The notes under the pieces were generated by a model that made no database searches, was not told the DNA's origin, and saw only the letters and a program-made list of their open reading frames with translations. From contig NW_020194563.1 of NCBI RefSeq assembly GCF_002865645.1, forward strand, positions 20,152-84,151: DNA of 64,000 nucleotides, given 5' to 3'. Positions 50,401 through 62,382 of the stretch are shown here, piece by piece (position 1 is the first letter of the stretch; the number at the start of each line of letters is the position of its first letter). Position numbers and translations under genes: made by a program. Source of the DNA: Hyaloscypha bicolor E (Eukaryota > Ascomycota > Leotiomycetes > Helotiales > Hyaloscyphaceae).

Positions 50401-53400
50401 TCTTGTTATTGAACCACCATATGCTAGGAATGGAGAGGGAGCCACCGAGGTTCCCGGCTTGGAGCTGGTGGATACCGCCGTGAACGCGTTTGACACATTT
50501 GCTCTCACCATTCAGTGCCAACTCCCCAGCCAGCGAGGGGCCTCGATCAAGCTCGAGGCTCGTTTCGACAGTCACGTTGTAAGCGAGGCTCAGGTGGCTG
50601 TGCTTCTTCGCCAGTTTGAGCACTGGGTTTCGCAGTTCCTCGACGAGGCGAACCACGAGAGGCAGCTGTGCAGCCTGGAGGAAATCACCTCTACCGATCT
50701 AGCCCAAATCAAGAAACAGAATGCTGGGATACCGGTGCGGGACTTGACCTGCCTGCACCACCTGATAAGGGATGTAGTCGAAGAACAGCCAGACTCGCCA
50801 GCGGTCTGTGCCTGGGACGGCGACTTTACATACAAAGAACTCTGGGCCAACGCCAGGAGGCTTGCACAGCATCTTTCTAGCCTTGGAGTGGGTCCCGAAT
50901 CCAGGGTGGCGGTTTGCATGGATAAGTCTAGGTGGACTGTCGTGTCCATCCTGGGTATCCTAGAATCCGGGGGGGTCGTTGTCATGCTGCGCTCGCAGTC
51001 CCCATTGGAGCAAGCCAAGGCTCTCGTGGAGGATTGTCAAGCAGCTGTCATGCTGACCAACGCAGGACACACGGATAGGTTCGCCGGCTCGGGGCCTTGT
51101 ATTGTTGAGGTGAGTGACACTTTGTTAGCCAGCCTCCCGGACCCCATCGTGGGTGGGCCTATATGCCCGGCTCTTACCCCTGATCATCCCGCATGGATTG
51201 TGTACACATCCGGAAGCACAGGGTTGCCAAAGGGATGCCTCCTGGTCCATGGCGGTCTTGCCACTAGTCTGCCGGCACACGGAAGAGCGACACGTTGGTC
51301 CAAGGAGTCCCGCACCCTCCAATTCGCATCTCATGAGTTTGATGTCACTCTGCAAGAAATCATGACGACTCTCATCTTCAAAGGATGTGTCTGCATTCCC
51401 TCGGAAGACCAACGAGTCAACTCGCTTTCACAGGCCATCAGGGACATGAATGTTAACCAGATGGTGCTGACCCCAACCGTGGCATCCATGATCAATCCGG
51501 CCGATGTGCCGTCCATAACTCAGCTGCAAGTCGCCGGCGAGCTGATCAAGCCAAGTGTTGTCGAGCGCTGGATTGATCACGCCGAGGTGGTTAACATCTA
51601 TGGTCCGTCCGAGTGCTCCGTCTACTCGTCCTGCGGCAAGCCGATGCAAAGAATCGAAGATGCGCCCGTTATTGGATACCCGCTGGAGAACTGTAACTTT
51701 TGGGTCACTAGCACCACCGACCACAACCGCTTGTGTCCCATTGGCATCCCCGGTGAGCTTCTCATTGAGAACTCCTGGCAGGCCCGGGGCTATGTGAACA
51801 ATCCAGAGCTGACGGCGCAATACTTCGTGGTTGAGCCCGGATTCATCAAGCAACTTGGTCTAGATGACGCCGGAAGGCGAATGTATCGGACCGGCGATCT
51901 TGTTCAGCAGAATCCCAACGGATCCTACACTTACATCGGCCGCATGGGCAGCGAAGTCAAGTTCCGTGGGCACAGAGTTGACCTGGGCCGGATTGAGTAC
52001 TGGATCGGCAAGCTTCTCGCCGGGGTGCAGACGATTGTTGTCGATCTGGTCGATCTCCAAGCTGGGAAGAAGGCGAATGATCTTGTAGCTGTGATCGACT
52101 TCACCGAAGGCTGTGACCTGTTGGACGTTGACCAAACCGAGGAGATTGATGGGGTCACCATTCTTGCCCCTTCCAGCAAGATCCAAAAGGCCCTATGTGG
52201 CCTCAGGGACGGGTTGGTAGACAAGCTCCCAAGCTACATGGTGCCGACCGCATTTATGCCCTGGAAGAAGATCCCCTTGACACCATCTGGCAAGACAAAT
52301 AAAAAGGCTGTGCGTCAGCTGTTGACGAATCTCGAGTCAGGCTCGTCCTTGCTGCAACGCTATCTTGCTAGTGAAGGTATCAAGAAAGGCCCTCAAACCA
52401 AGATGGGCAAGCAACTTCAGCAGCTATGGGCTGAGGTCCTCTCCATCGATGCCGACTCTATCGGTTCCCAAGACCACTTTACGCGACTCGGTGGTGATTC
52501 CTTGGCGGCCATGAAACTTGTCGCATCGGCTCGACAGGTCGGTCTTCAATTGACCGTTGCGTCCATATTTACGCACCCCATCTTGGAGGAATATACTCGA
52601 ATCCTGGAAACCGAGCAGGAGGCCGGCCTCGTCAAAGTAGCAGAGGAGGACCCTGCTCCCTTCGAGTTGATGCCGGAGAATCCAAGTAGTCCCGGCGGCT
52701 TTGAATCTCGACTGGTAGACTTTGCTGCTCAATGCCGGGTGGCCTCGGACCAGATTACAGATGTATATCCTTGCACCCCTATGCAAGAAGCGCTGTTCGC
52801 CATCACGGCAAGACAGCCGACGGCCTACACATATCGCCAAGTATTCCGAGCCAGGGGGGAGGACGTTGACATTGCCAGGTTCCAGGCTGCATGGGAGGCG
52901 GTAGCCAGAACACTGCCCATCCTTCGCACTCGAATCGTGCTGGACCGCAACAGTGGCTTTCTACAGACAGTGGTCGACGGGCCCCTAGTATGGCACATTG
53001 GTGGCGATCTGGACAGCTACCTTGCCGCGGACAAGGTCGCGGGCTTCAAACCGGGCGAGCCTCTTCTCCGCTGTGCAATTGTCGAGGAGCAGAGCTCAGG
53101 GGCCAAGTGCTTTGTCTTGACCACCCACCACAGCATGTTTGACAAATGGAGTATCGGGAAGATACTGAACCGCTACCTCTTACCGGCCTATTATGGACGT
53201 GAGATGCCGAAGGCTATCCCGTACCCGAGATTCATTCGCCACGTCCTTGACACCGACTTGGACGCCGCATCGCAATTCTGGACCCAGACGTTGGCAGGTG
53301 CTGGTTCCTATACCGATTTCCCCTCGCTTCCTTCTGTTGGCTTCTATGAGCCCAAGCCTACCTCGCTCCTGAAGCAAATAGTCCGTATAGACGGAGTCGC

Positions 53401-56400
53401 GGGGCTGCAAACGCCCTTCCCCAGTCTCCTCAGGGCAGCATGGGCTTTGACAGTAGCCCAATATGCCGGCGTCGAAGATGTCGTGTTTGCCGTCAATCTT
53501 TCAGGCCGCTCGGCGCCTGTGGCAGAAATCACGGAGCTCGCGGCCCCAACGTTTACCACCGCCCCCGTCCGGATTAAAGTACACGGCCTGCAAAGGGTCC
53601 GGGACTTCCTGGACAGTGTTCACCGCGAAGGCGTGGAGATGATACCGTTTGAGCACGTTGGACTCCAGAGAATCAAAAGGCTCGTTCCCGCTTTCAACCC
53701 GGCTGACCCCAGACACTTGTTCCTCGTACACGCCGCGGCGGATACGGACCTGGACGATCCGTCGCTTGAAATGCCTGGCTTTGAGCAGGTACACCTGACG
53801 ATGGAGGCGCTCGATGACTACCCGCTCTCAGTCTTGTGCAAGTTGGATGAGCGCAAGGGGGAGGCTGAGGTGGCGGCTCGGTTCGACAGCGCCGTCATCC
53901 CCGACGACCAGGTCCAAGCGGTCCTGCGACAATTCGAGCACAACGTCGCCCAGCTTGCTGGAAATGCCGCTTCCGAGGAGCAGACGGTGGGAGATCTTCC
54001 TCTGGCCAACTCATACGATCTAGATAGGATTGCCGGTTGGAACCTCACCGGCCAATGGCCCTCCCTTGGCTGTGTTCATGGCCTGGTCATCAAGACCGTT
54101 CGAACCAACCCTGACTCTCAAGCCGTCTGCAGCTGGGATGGGGAGCTTACCTATCAGCAGCTTGATGGAGCGGCCAGAAGCCTTGCCCAGCTGCTCATCG
54201 CAGAAGGGGGCGTGGGCCCCGAAGTAGCAGTCGGGCTCTTCATGGACAAGTCCCGATGGGCCATGGTGGCTATACTGGCCATTCTATATGCCGGCGGCGC
54301 AGTGGTGCCGCTTGGAGTTCAACTGCCGCCGGAGAGAATCAGTGTCATTCTGCAGGACTCGTCTCCAGCCATGGTACTCTGTGACGAGTCCAAGGCAGAC
54401 AGGTTCCAGTCGCTGGGTTGCAGGAGCGTAACTGTCAATGAAGCAGCACTCGCTGACTTGGCCAAGTCATACGATGGCCGCGATCCTGCTGTTCCCTCGG
54501 AATCAGTCCGAGCCGAAGACACGGCTTGGATTATGTACACATCTGGCAGCACAGGAGTTCCCAAGGGTGTGACCCTGGAGCATAGAGGCATATATAACGC
54601 CGTCCTGAGCAAGGGCACCGACTTGAACATGGACCCGACTTACCGCATATTCCAATTCGCTGCCTTCACCTTTGATGTCTCTATTAGCGACATTCTCATG
54701 GCCTGGACATTTGGGGGAGTCGTATGCTTGCCTTCGGAGGACGATCGGATGAACGATTTGGTCGGGTCCCTGCAGCGACTGAACGGCAACTTTGCACTCC
54801 TCACAGCCAGTACGACGGCGCTGATCCCCCCGGCCGAGGTCCCGCAGATGAAGATGCTGGTACTGGGTGGTGAAGCCATCACCCCAGCCTTGATTGAAAA
54901 GTGGCTTCTGGGTTCGAATGTCACCCTGGCCAACAGCTACGGCCCGACCGAGTGCTCCATCACAACCACCATGAACCCTGGAGTGACAGACGAGAGCGGT
55001 TCATCCGTCATTGGCAGACCCATCCGCGGCACCCAAAACTGGATCGTGGACACTCATAACTACAACCGACTTGTGCCCATTGGCGTAGTGGGAGAGCTTC
55101 TTATCGAGGGCCCACAAGTCGCGCGTGGGTATCGCAACGACCCCGTCAAGACCTCGGCGGCGTTTATCACGGATCCCGGCTTCACTGCAGACGTTGGCCC
55201 CAGGAAATCGGGACGTCGGATGTATCGCAGTGGCGACCTGGTGCGATACAACGCCGATGGCAACATCACGATTCTGGGGAGAAGCGATTCGCAGATCAAG
55301 ATCCGCGGCCAGCGGGTTGACCTGGGCGAGATTGAGTCGTGCATTGTGAAACTCATGCCCAAGGTCCGAATGGCCGTGGTAGAGTATCTGCACCTCAGTG
55401 ACAATCAACGCGCACTCGTTGCCGCCCTTGAGTTCCTCGACGACGACAACAACGACGACGACGTGGCAGGCCATTCGACATGGCTCAAGGAATCTCTGGC
55501 TGAGAGACTGCCGGCATACATGGTTCCGAGAGTGTATCTGCAAATAGACAAGATACCGAAGAACGCCTCCGGGAAGACCGACCGCAAAGCCGTCCGCCAG
55601 TTTATGATGAGTGAGGGCAACCAGATCGCGGATGCAAAGTCTCGAAGCGCCTCGAAAACTGGAAAGGTCGACACCGACAGGGAGGCCGTCGTGCGTAAGC
55701 TATGGGCAGCCGTGCTTGGGGTCGAGGCAGAGACAATCGACCGACATGATAACTTTTTCGACATCGGTGGTGACTCTATTAGCGCCATGAAAGTCGTTGC
55801 TACTGCAAGGACGGAGACTCTTGATCTCCGTGTGCTGGACATTTTTGAGAATCCAGTCTTGTTCAAAATGGCAGTTGTCGCCAAAAGTCTGACTAGATCG
55901 GCACTTGAAGCGGCTTCACCGCCCCCTTACCGTCCTTTCCAGCTACTCGACGGTGTGGACAACAACAATATCGACGCCTTCCTTGACGAGGTCGTCTGCC
56001 CCATCACTGGGACCGGAAAGGAATCGATCCAGGATGTCTTCCCTGCCACTGACGCCGTTGCCTTCAGCGTGGCAGGAGCATTGACCGCGGCCCAGACAGA
56101 AGTAAACACCTTTGTCCTTGATACGGATCGCGGCCTCGATCTGGTTCGACTACAGCAAAGCTGCATGCTACTGGCGCAGCATATCGAAGCTTTCCGCACT
56201 GCTTTCGCGTTTGATCTTCGCAACGGAAGGCTTCTCCAGATCATATTGAAGTCCTATCAGCACAATGTGCTCGTGGTCAAGGCTGCTGGCTCGCTGGAAG
56301 ATGCCACCGAGAGCTTATATGAAGGGCACATGTGCCGTCAACCTCTTCGACTCGGCACACCCATGGTGAACATGGCTATTCTTCAACAAGATGAGAGCAA

Positions 56401-57766
56401 AAAGACCCGCATACTATTGCGCATGTCACATGCTATATACGACGCCATGTCTCTTCCAATCATCCTGGACACCCTCCGCAAATTGTACCATCAACGGGAC
56501 GCTTATGAGCCGCCCTTATTAGGCTCCTTCGCCCACTACGTCGCAGATCTGAATCGGCAGACAAGTGACACAAGCTACAGCTACTGGCGGAGCTTGCTTG
56601 ATGGGTCCGCCATGCCCGAGCTCATTCCAGCGACAGAGTCCGACCACCACCAGAGCCCCTTGCGCATGGCCTTTACCAAGGACAAGGTGATATCAGTGCC
56701 GAAATCAAAGGGAGAGGGCATTACCACCTCCACCCTCATCAGCTGTGCATGGGCACACGTCCTAGCCCAGTACACGGGGAAGAGCGATGTGGTGTTTGGA
56801 GATACCATTTCCGGGAGAAACGTGGTCAACCCGTCTATAAGCAGTACCGTTGTCGGCTGCTGTGCAACCAACGTCCCTATGCGCATCAGGTTTGCTGATA
56901 GCTCCGGCCAGCACTCGATCCTTCAACTGTTGAACCAAGTGCGAGATCAGCAGCGGAATCGCATTCCCCATGAAGGTGTCAGTTTCCGTTCAATGATCCG
57001 GGAGTGTACGGACTGGTCCCCGGCTAATCGCTTTACCTCCGTCGTCAATCACCGACCAGCCAAGCCAGCGGCCAAGTCAGCCAGCGGACAAATCGGTTTC
57101 CAAGTGAGCACCATCACCACTGAAATGAAACCACTCACGACTTGGTACGATCTCGCCGTCGTCTCCCAGGAGAACGATGGCACTGTTGAGATGAGTCTGG
57201 GTTACTCGACAAGGGCATTCCACCTGGACACGGCTCAGGCGCTGCTGGAAGATCTTGCCGACACCGTTCACATTCTTTTGAATGCTGGGCCTTCTAAATC
57301 TGACCAAATCGCCCTTCTTGGAACAGAGGTGATGCCAAGATCTTCCTTGAATTTCGCCATGTTGCGACCGGTTAGGAGTTCTAAAGAGCAGAGTCCAACC
57401 CAAGGCAGATCAAGCAACGCCATGTCCACCGACAAACTCGACGATTCTAGTCTCAGTGTTCTCGATACAATCTGGTTCTCCGTCTTTACTTCAAAACGCA
57501 CAACAAGCGTGGGAACGTTACCGCCCGATGAGCCTACTCCAGACATGCGTTACCTGCCGCTCTACCGGCTAGGAGGCGACTTTCTCGATGCCGCCCATTT
57601 AATTGCCTTGATACAACGCAGGATTAAGACCACCCCCGAGGCGGAGGTGAATGGGGACGCCATTTCAATTTCGCACGCTCAAGTGACAATCGATGATGTT
57701 CTTCATCATCCCAGTCTTATGGGATTTGCTAGCGTTTTGAATCAGAAACAACTTCAGTTAATTTAG
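44489..57766 (+). CDS. trimodular nonribosomal peptide synthetase
   Basis: Two exons (44,489-47,119; 47,177-57,766; 57-nt intron, phase 0) give 4,406 aa. Order: carrier-like T* (GGDML, residues 36-40), C* (HTAAFDA near 212), C (SHAITDG 653-659), A1 (YTSGSTGTPKG from 1,114), T1 (GGDS, Ser1542), C (HHSVYDG 1,752), A2 (YTSGSTGLPKG from 2,220), T2 (Ser2652), C (HHSMFDK 2,861), A3 (YTSGSTGVPKG from 3,331), T3 (Ser3744), terminal C (SHAIYDA 3,961), T* (GGDF, Phe4346). My manual ten-residue codes are DVFSIFAIFK, DVQVQAIVYK and DVSLVGSITK; I do not predict amino acids from them. There are no epimerase, N-methyltransferase or thioesterase domains, so release is probably by the terminal C domain, as in fungal cyclic peptides. 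A1 contains a Thr9 run and A3 an Asp/Asn-rich run. Divergence from the PKS suggests a lipo-tripeptide or cyclodepsipeptide. Earlier in-frame ATGs exist from 44,243, but the conserved domain starts just after 44,489. Confidence 0.93.
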
Positions 57767-57915
57767 TGTGCTTTCTTTTGTTATAATAGCAAGTTCCTTC
57801 GTCATCTACCAATATAAAGCGAGTTTTAACCGCTTTCCTGCAGTCAACTCACTGATCAAGCAGTTAAGTGGGGTGTTGTGGGGCTTATTAGCTCTATAGT
57901 GGCTTCCGCCACTTT

Positions 57916-58132
57916 TGTGACGGCGGGATCGAGGCAATGGTACAAAGGCTCAAAGATCCAGGAAAATCCCATGTATTGAAAATACTAAGCTAAAGAGAAG
58001 AAGGAGAGAGAGAGAGAAGGAAAGGGGATAAAGGAGGGAAATACTAGCTAAAACCACTGAAACGCCGGCTAGCTAGGTGAAACCAGTCATGTGACAGCCA
58101 CCCCCCTTTGGCCCCCAGCCAGCGCCGTTACA
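57916..58132 (-). repeat. solo LTR, little RIPed, same family as the 15.3-16.9 kb element
   Basis: This 217-bp sequence runs, on the minus strand, from TGTAACGGCGCTGGCTGGGG to GATCCCGCCGTCACA, with TG..CA ends. A 5-bp target duplication, ACTTT, flanks it (57,911-57,915 and 58,133-58,137). It aligns along its length with the LTRs at 15,288-15,476 and 16,657-16,868. It lies 150 bp downstream of the NRPS stop. Confidence 0.92.
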
Positions 58133-58140
58133 ACTTTAAT

Positions 58141-58303
58141 AGACTATAAAATATATAGACTATAAAATATATAGACTATAAAATATATAGACTATAAAAT
58201 ATATAGACTATAAAATATATAGACTATAAAATATATAGACTATAAAATATATAGACTATAAAATATATAGACTATAAAATATATAGACTATAAAATAGAC
58301 TAT
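58141..58303. repeat. 16-bp satellite, about 10 units
   Basis: AGACTATAAAATATAT repeats head to tail with almost no variation and ends in a shortened unit. It starts three bases after the solo LTR target duplication. Confidence 0.95.
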
Positions 58304-58534
58304 AGGTTAAATAAGGTAAGAAAGATACTAGTAGGTTAGCTTATCTTTTTATCTATATAAATAGCTAGGAATAAAATCTTTCTATTTAATTTATTCTAAC
58401 TTTTATAATATATAAATACTAAAAATCATTACTAGATATTAGTATAGTAACTTTACCTATAAAGCTCTAGAAACTGCCTAAAGTATTCTAATCTTAGGCT
58501 GCCGCCTACCCAAAATAGCTGGGCCCTAGCCTAA
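58304..58534. other. AT-rich spacer
   Basis: This is AT-rich sequence with TAG/CTA-heavy composition like the left-hand RIP island. I see no gene or defined repeat. Confidence 0.6.
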
Positions 58535-59896
58535 ATTAGAAAAAATTTCCTCCGGATGTCGGGGAGCATGGTCAGCGTGCTCACTTTGTCGATGACGCTG
58601 GCCGCGAGCATCGTCAGCTGCGTAACAACAGCCGTCTGCGTCATGTCGGGCAGCGAGACGGTCTGCAGGTCGACCACCGTAAGCAGGTTAGTGAGCGTCT
58701 CCGGCAGGAGCGTCTCCACCGCCGTCAGGAACTGCGTCTCGGTGAGCGCAGGCGGTACAAGCGTCTCCAGGTCGAGCGAGGTAAGCTACACAAGTATGCT
58801 GCTCGGCTGCACCATGTCGTTCATGGTCGGAAACAGGCTGTACACCAGGGTCTGAGGCTCCAGCGTCTACAGCATGGTCAAGGTGAGCAGCTCCGTGACG
58901 ATCGGCGCCGCCACCGTCAGCCCGCCCGTCGTCGTCAGCGTCAGAGGGATAGTGAGAGTCGACGCCGAGACGGTGGATGTCGAGGTCACCGTCGATGCGG
59001 AGACTGTCGTGGTGCTCGCCAACGATGTTGGTGATGGTGACCGGTGGCAATATCTGGGTCAGTATCTGCTCGACGAGGCTGGTCTGGGTCAGCACTAGCA
59101 AGGTAATACTATCAATCTCATTGATAAGATTCGTAACCTCAGACAGCGCCAGCTGTATCGTATTGATCTGTTCCAGAGTCTCGATGATGGGGGGAAGCGT
59201 TACCGTGAGTAGACTAGTAACCCCCACGATGTTGGTCAGCATGACTGCAAACAGCTAGATGCTCTCGATCTAACTGATAGCGTCAGTCGCCGTAAGTTGC
59301 GGCAACATGACGAGACTAGTCAGTAAAAGGACCTTGTCGAGAGTCACCGCCAGCAACTGCGTGGTGAGGGTCAAGAAGAGGAGATTAGTGATTGTGGCTA
59401 TGGGCAGCGTGGTCGTTTGTGTGTTGAAGAGGATGTCTGTGACAGTTATAGCCGGCAATGTGTTCGGCAGCGTGTCCTGGAACAACTTAGTGACGATAAC
59501 CGCCTCCAAGATAGTTTTCTGTGTGGCAAGGAGAGTACTGGTGACGGTGAGGGTGGGCAGGAGTGTAGTGAGATTCAAGCCGACAAATTGCGTGAGGAAT
59601 ACGGACTTGGCTGCTGCTGTCACAGTAAGCACATCTGTCGTAGCTGCTGGTATGATGGTAAAGAGGAAAAAGGAAGAGTGGTCGGCCTGCTTGACCGCCA
59701 GCGAGAGCCCTCCATCCATTGCTGTTACTGCCCGGGCACACGCGTCCTATCACCGTGAGCTGTTCGCCGAGAGGGCTATAGTATCTGTAACACTTACATC
59801 ACTACAGTTGCGGCTAGGACAGATACGCGCCTGCGCATGGTCGAACAAGTCCAACAAGGCTCCCAGTAGCAGGACGGTGGACACCGACAACCGCAT
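58535..59896 (-). pseudogene. decayed secreted Thr/Val/Leu-repeat protein gene
   Basis: The minus strand starts at 59,896 with MRLSVSTVLLLGALLDLFDH and AQARICPSR, a good signal peptide ending at Ala-Gln-Ala, followed by a possible donor GTAAGT. Downstream, frames with repeats of the type T-L-L-P-x-x-T-V-T-x-x-L-x-T-Q-T run from 59,719 to 58,540. They are broken by several in-frame TAG or TAA codons at positions where CAG or CAA would fit (for example ISxIESIx near 59,270), and I could not find a clean splice joining the first exon. The repeat unit is irregular, 12-20 residues, rich in Thr, Leu and Val, with Asp and Asn. It resembles fungal cell-surface repeat proteins in composition only. RIP-like damage suggests it belonged to a duplicated family. 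Confidence 0.55.
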
Positions 59897-60974
59897 TGTA
59901 GCCCTCACCTGCATCTCGTGGCTGTGTGTTCGTCTGTGCTCTCTCGGGGGCCAAACTGTGACTCTCTACCGACACAAGACCAGGCACCTGGGGAGAGCAA
60001 CACCATTCCATAAGCAGAACGCTCTATTATATATGCGGAGCGCCATCCTTGCTGACGCTGACACTGCTTTACCAACTCGTGGGAAAGACGGTTTCAGCCC
60101 AGCCAAGCATAATACCGGTCTCGAATTGCACTCCATTTCCATGAACAGAATCATTGCTGATGGGGATTGGTGGTTATGGGAGTTGTTTTTGGAAGTAGTA
60201 GTTTGTGAGAAAGTGCAATGCCCCCTTTCCCCACCTTGCAACCCTGACGATCACTGAGCATTGTGGTCTTTCGAACTCGGAATATTTCCCGCCTTGACAA
60301 AGCAAGCCACGCAATGAAAAGCAACTCTCAAGATATTGGTGAGCCGTTTCTGGAATGTTCAATAGTGAGCGCCAAATGCAGATTTAGATCGATCTCGGCC
60401 CAGGCCACAAGCGGAGACCACCTAAAGTGGTGACACCTGCGACCCGCCTGGACTTTGGCACGAGTTGAAAGGGCTAGGAATGTTGACAGATGGGGTCCTT
60501 GGCGAGGATGCCGTCAATTATGGCCTCCGATTCCAACTCCGTTTTACATATTTCCTTTTCGGTGTAAAAGCAATCGCCCTGCACGCGACGACATGCGATA
60601 GATGGATGGAACAGCGAGGAAGCCGACCTCATGTCGACATCTCGAGAGAGCACGAGAGGCCGCGTCGACAGTAATGTCTCAAACACGACTGAGGATTCAG
60701 ACGAAAATGCACCAAGATGATGGCCGAGAATTATAGTATTAAACGGAAACGGCGGTTCGAGATTTGTGGGGATTAAATATGCACACAAGTGTCCGGACAC
60801 TTGGTGGTAGTTTACCTCCTGTCTTCCCAATTCAGATGTGCAACTACCTAACTGGCACGCAAATCTTAGTACAACAAGCTTCTGAAGAGTAGCAATAATA
60901 GTCGATATATAAATATCTTGTTTCTCCTTCAAGAGAGTCTATCGGTGCGTCCCCTCTCCACTCGCCCCCCTCGG
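59897..60974. other. intergenic stretch without a supported gene
   Basis: Frames of up to about 150 codons occur on the minus strand (60,474-60,932), but they have no domain, no signal peptide and no codon bias. I see no RNA gene or repeat. Confidence 0.5.
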
Positions 60975-61787
60975 CTACTTGGAGACGCTATACAGCCAGA
61001 CGGAAAGCGCAGCGCCGGCCCCTCCGAGAAGGTAAGGCAGCATGTTGCGCCCGGCCTGGGACAGGATCCTCCCGAATTCACCCATCTTCCGGTGCTGCAT
61101 CTCGCCACTGTCGTTGACGCGGGGGAATGGCGCATCTGGGATGGGCTTGTCGAGGAAGCGGCACAGCGGCTCCCAGCCCTGGCTTAAGCTGTACTCGAGC
61201 CTCCGCTCCGCGGGCACCATCTGGCGGATGCGGCCGTAGTATGCGTCGTAGAAGGCCCTCGCCTTCTCGGTGGTGATGTCGCGGTACGACTGCGTGCCAA
61301 AGGCGCCGTTGACCATCTTTGAGACGGCGTCGAACACGCGCGTCCCGGCCGCCCGATAGAGGGCGTGGACCAGCGCCAGGGCGAGCGGGTTGCCCGGGAT
61401 GTCCTTGGACAGGACGGCGCTCGCGAAGCTGGCCCACCAGGCGTCGAAGTCCCGCTGCACCACCACCACCTTGGCCTCGGGATACGCGCGGATCATCTGC
61501 TCGGCGAAGAGCGAGGCCAGGTCGGTGACGACGTCGTAGTTGGGGAACAGCCGGTCCCAGTCGGCGCTGGTGAAGGGCGGGGGCACGGGCTTCCGCGCGC
61601 CGGGCACGCTCGGCCACGTAGCCTCGGCCGCCAGCTCCAGCCCCGGGTAGTCATCCCACGAGTCCATCTCGAAGCCGTGATGCGCGCGCAGGCCGAGCAT
61701 CTCGTAGGCGCGCTTCATTGACAGTGTACCCGTGCGCATGAGGCCCGCATGGATCACAGACAGCGGCCCGTGTCGCTGTTCGGCCAT
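60975..61787 (-). CDS. P-loop sulfotransferase-like protein (Sulfotransfer_4 type)
   Basis: A single exon encodes 270 aa. The N-terminus SVIHAGLMRTGTLSMKRAYE is the phosphosulfate-binding-loop variant seen in this fungal family, often mislabelled NAD-dependent epimerase. FPNYDVVTDLASLFAEQ and AKVVVVQRDFDAWWASF fit the conserved second half of the fold. The C-terminus ends in a hydrophobic segment, MLPYLLGGAGAALSVWLY, a likely tail anchor. The gene is markedly GC-rich compared with its neighbours and shows no RIP damage. Whether it sulfates anything is not established for the family. It lies 3.2 kb beyond the NRPS and is separated from it by repeats, so I do not include it in the biosynthetic set. 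Confidence 0.8.
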   Translation of the reverse strand: MAEQRHGPLSVIHAGLMRTGTLSMKRAYEMLGLRAHHGFEMDSWDDYPGLELAAEATWPSVPGARKPVPPPFTSADWDRLFPNYDVVTDLASLFAEQMIRAYPEAKVVVVQRDFDAWWASFASAVLSKDIPGNPLALALVHALYRAAGTRVFDAVSKMVNGAFGTQSYRDITTEKARAFYDAYYGRIRQMVPAERRLEYSLSQGWEPLCRFLDKPIPDAPFPRVNDSGEMQHRKMGEFGRILSQAGRNMLPYLLGGAGAALSVWLYSVSK

Positions 61788-62382
61788 TTTGCGCTTTTGT
61801 GCTTTGTGTCTTGTAGTATGCTGGAACTAGTAGAATTTCTACTCTCGGCGGTGGGTCGGTGGGTGGGTGGGTGCCTAGGTAGGGCGCCAGTATTCGGCGA
61901 CATTAAGAGAAAGTTCTTACTCCGTATACTTATATTAGCAATCTACCTGGCATACTGCTGACCACTTTTTTTAGACCAGGTAGGTACCTATACGGGTGGG
62001 GGGCAGGAAGCATGTCAGCTGGTAATCCACTCAATAGTCGCCCGGGCGGATCTCGCTTTTAGCCAATTAAATGCCTTCTTCCTGTATTTACAATGTAACT
62101 TGCCCCATAGTAAGCAGCATAACAGTGGGTACCTGCACACCTATGTATGTATGTATATTATTAATTAACGTCCAGGGCTATGGTTGGCCGACCTCCCGAA
62201 GGGTATAGGGACGTGCTAAGCTAAGGATTTAATACAAAGTCCTACTAAGAGGAGGTGCCAAAACTACAAGGGGAAAAAGGCCTCCCTTCTCCTGGTAGCC
62301 CCGGGTCCCTTATCCCGCGGTGTTTCAGTGCCCTTGTAAACCTTCAAGAAAGCAGTTCGTACTGTAATAGCGTACGATGGTG
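61788..62382. other. intergenic stretch without a supported gene
   Basis: It contains a GGGTCGGTGGGTGGGTGGG tract (about 61,852-61,870) that could form a G-quadruplex in the promoter of the sulfotransferase-like gene. Nothing else is recognised. Confidence 0.5.

Noticed and set aside
59307..60257. 316-codon plus-strand frame
   Set aside because: It is antisense to the decayed repeat-protein gene, whose signal peptide and repeat periodicity are on the other strand.
60474..60932. 152-codon minus-strand frame
   Set aside because: No domain, signal peptide, splice logic or codon bias; probably chance.
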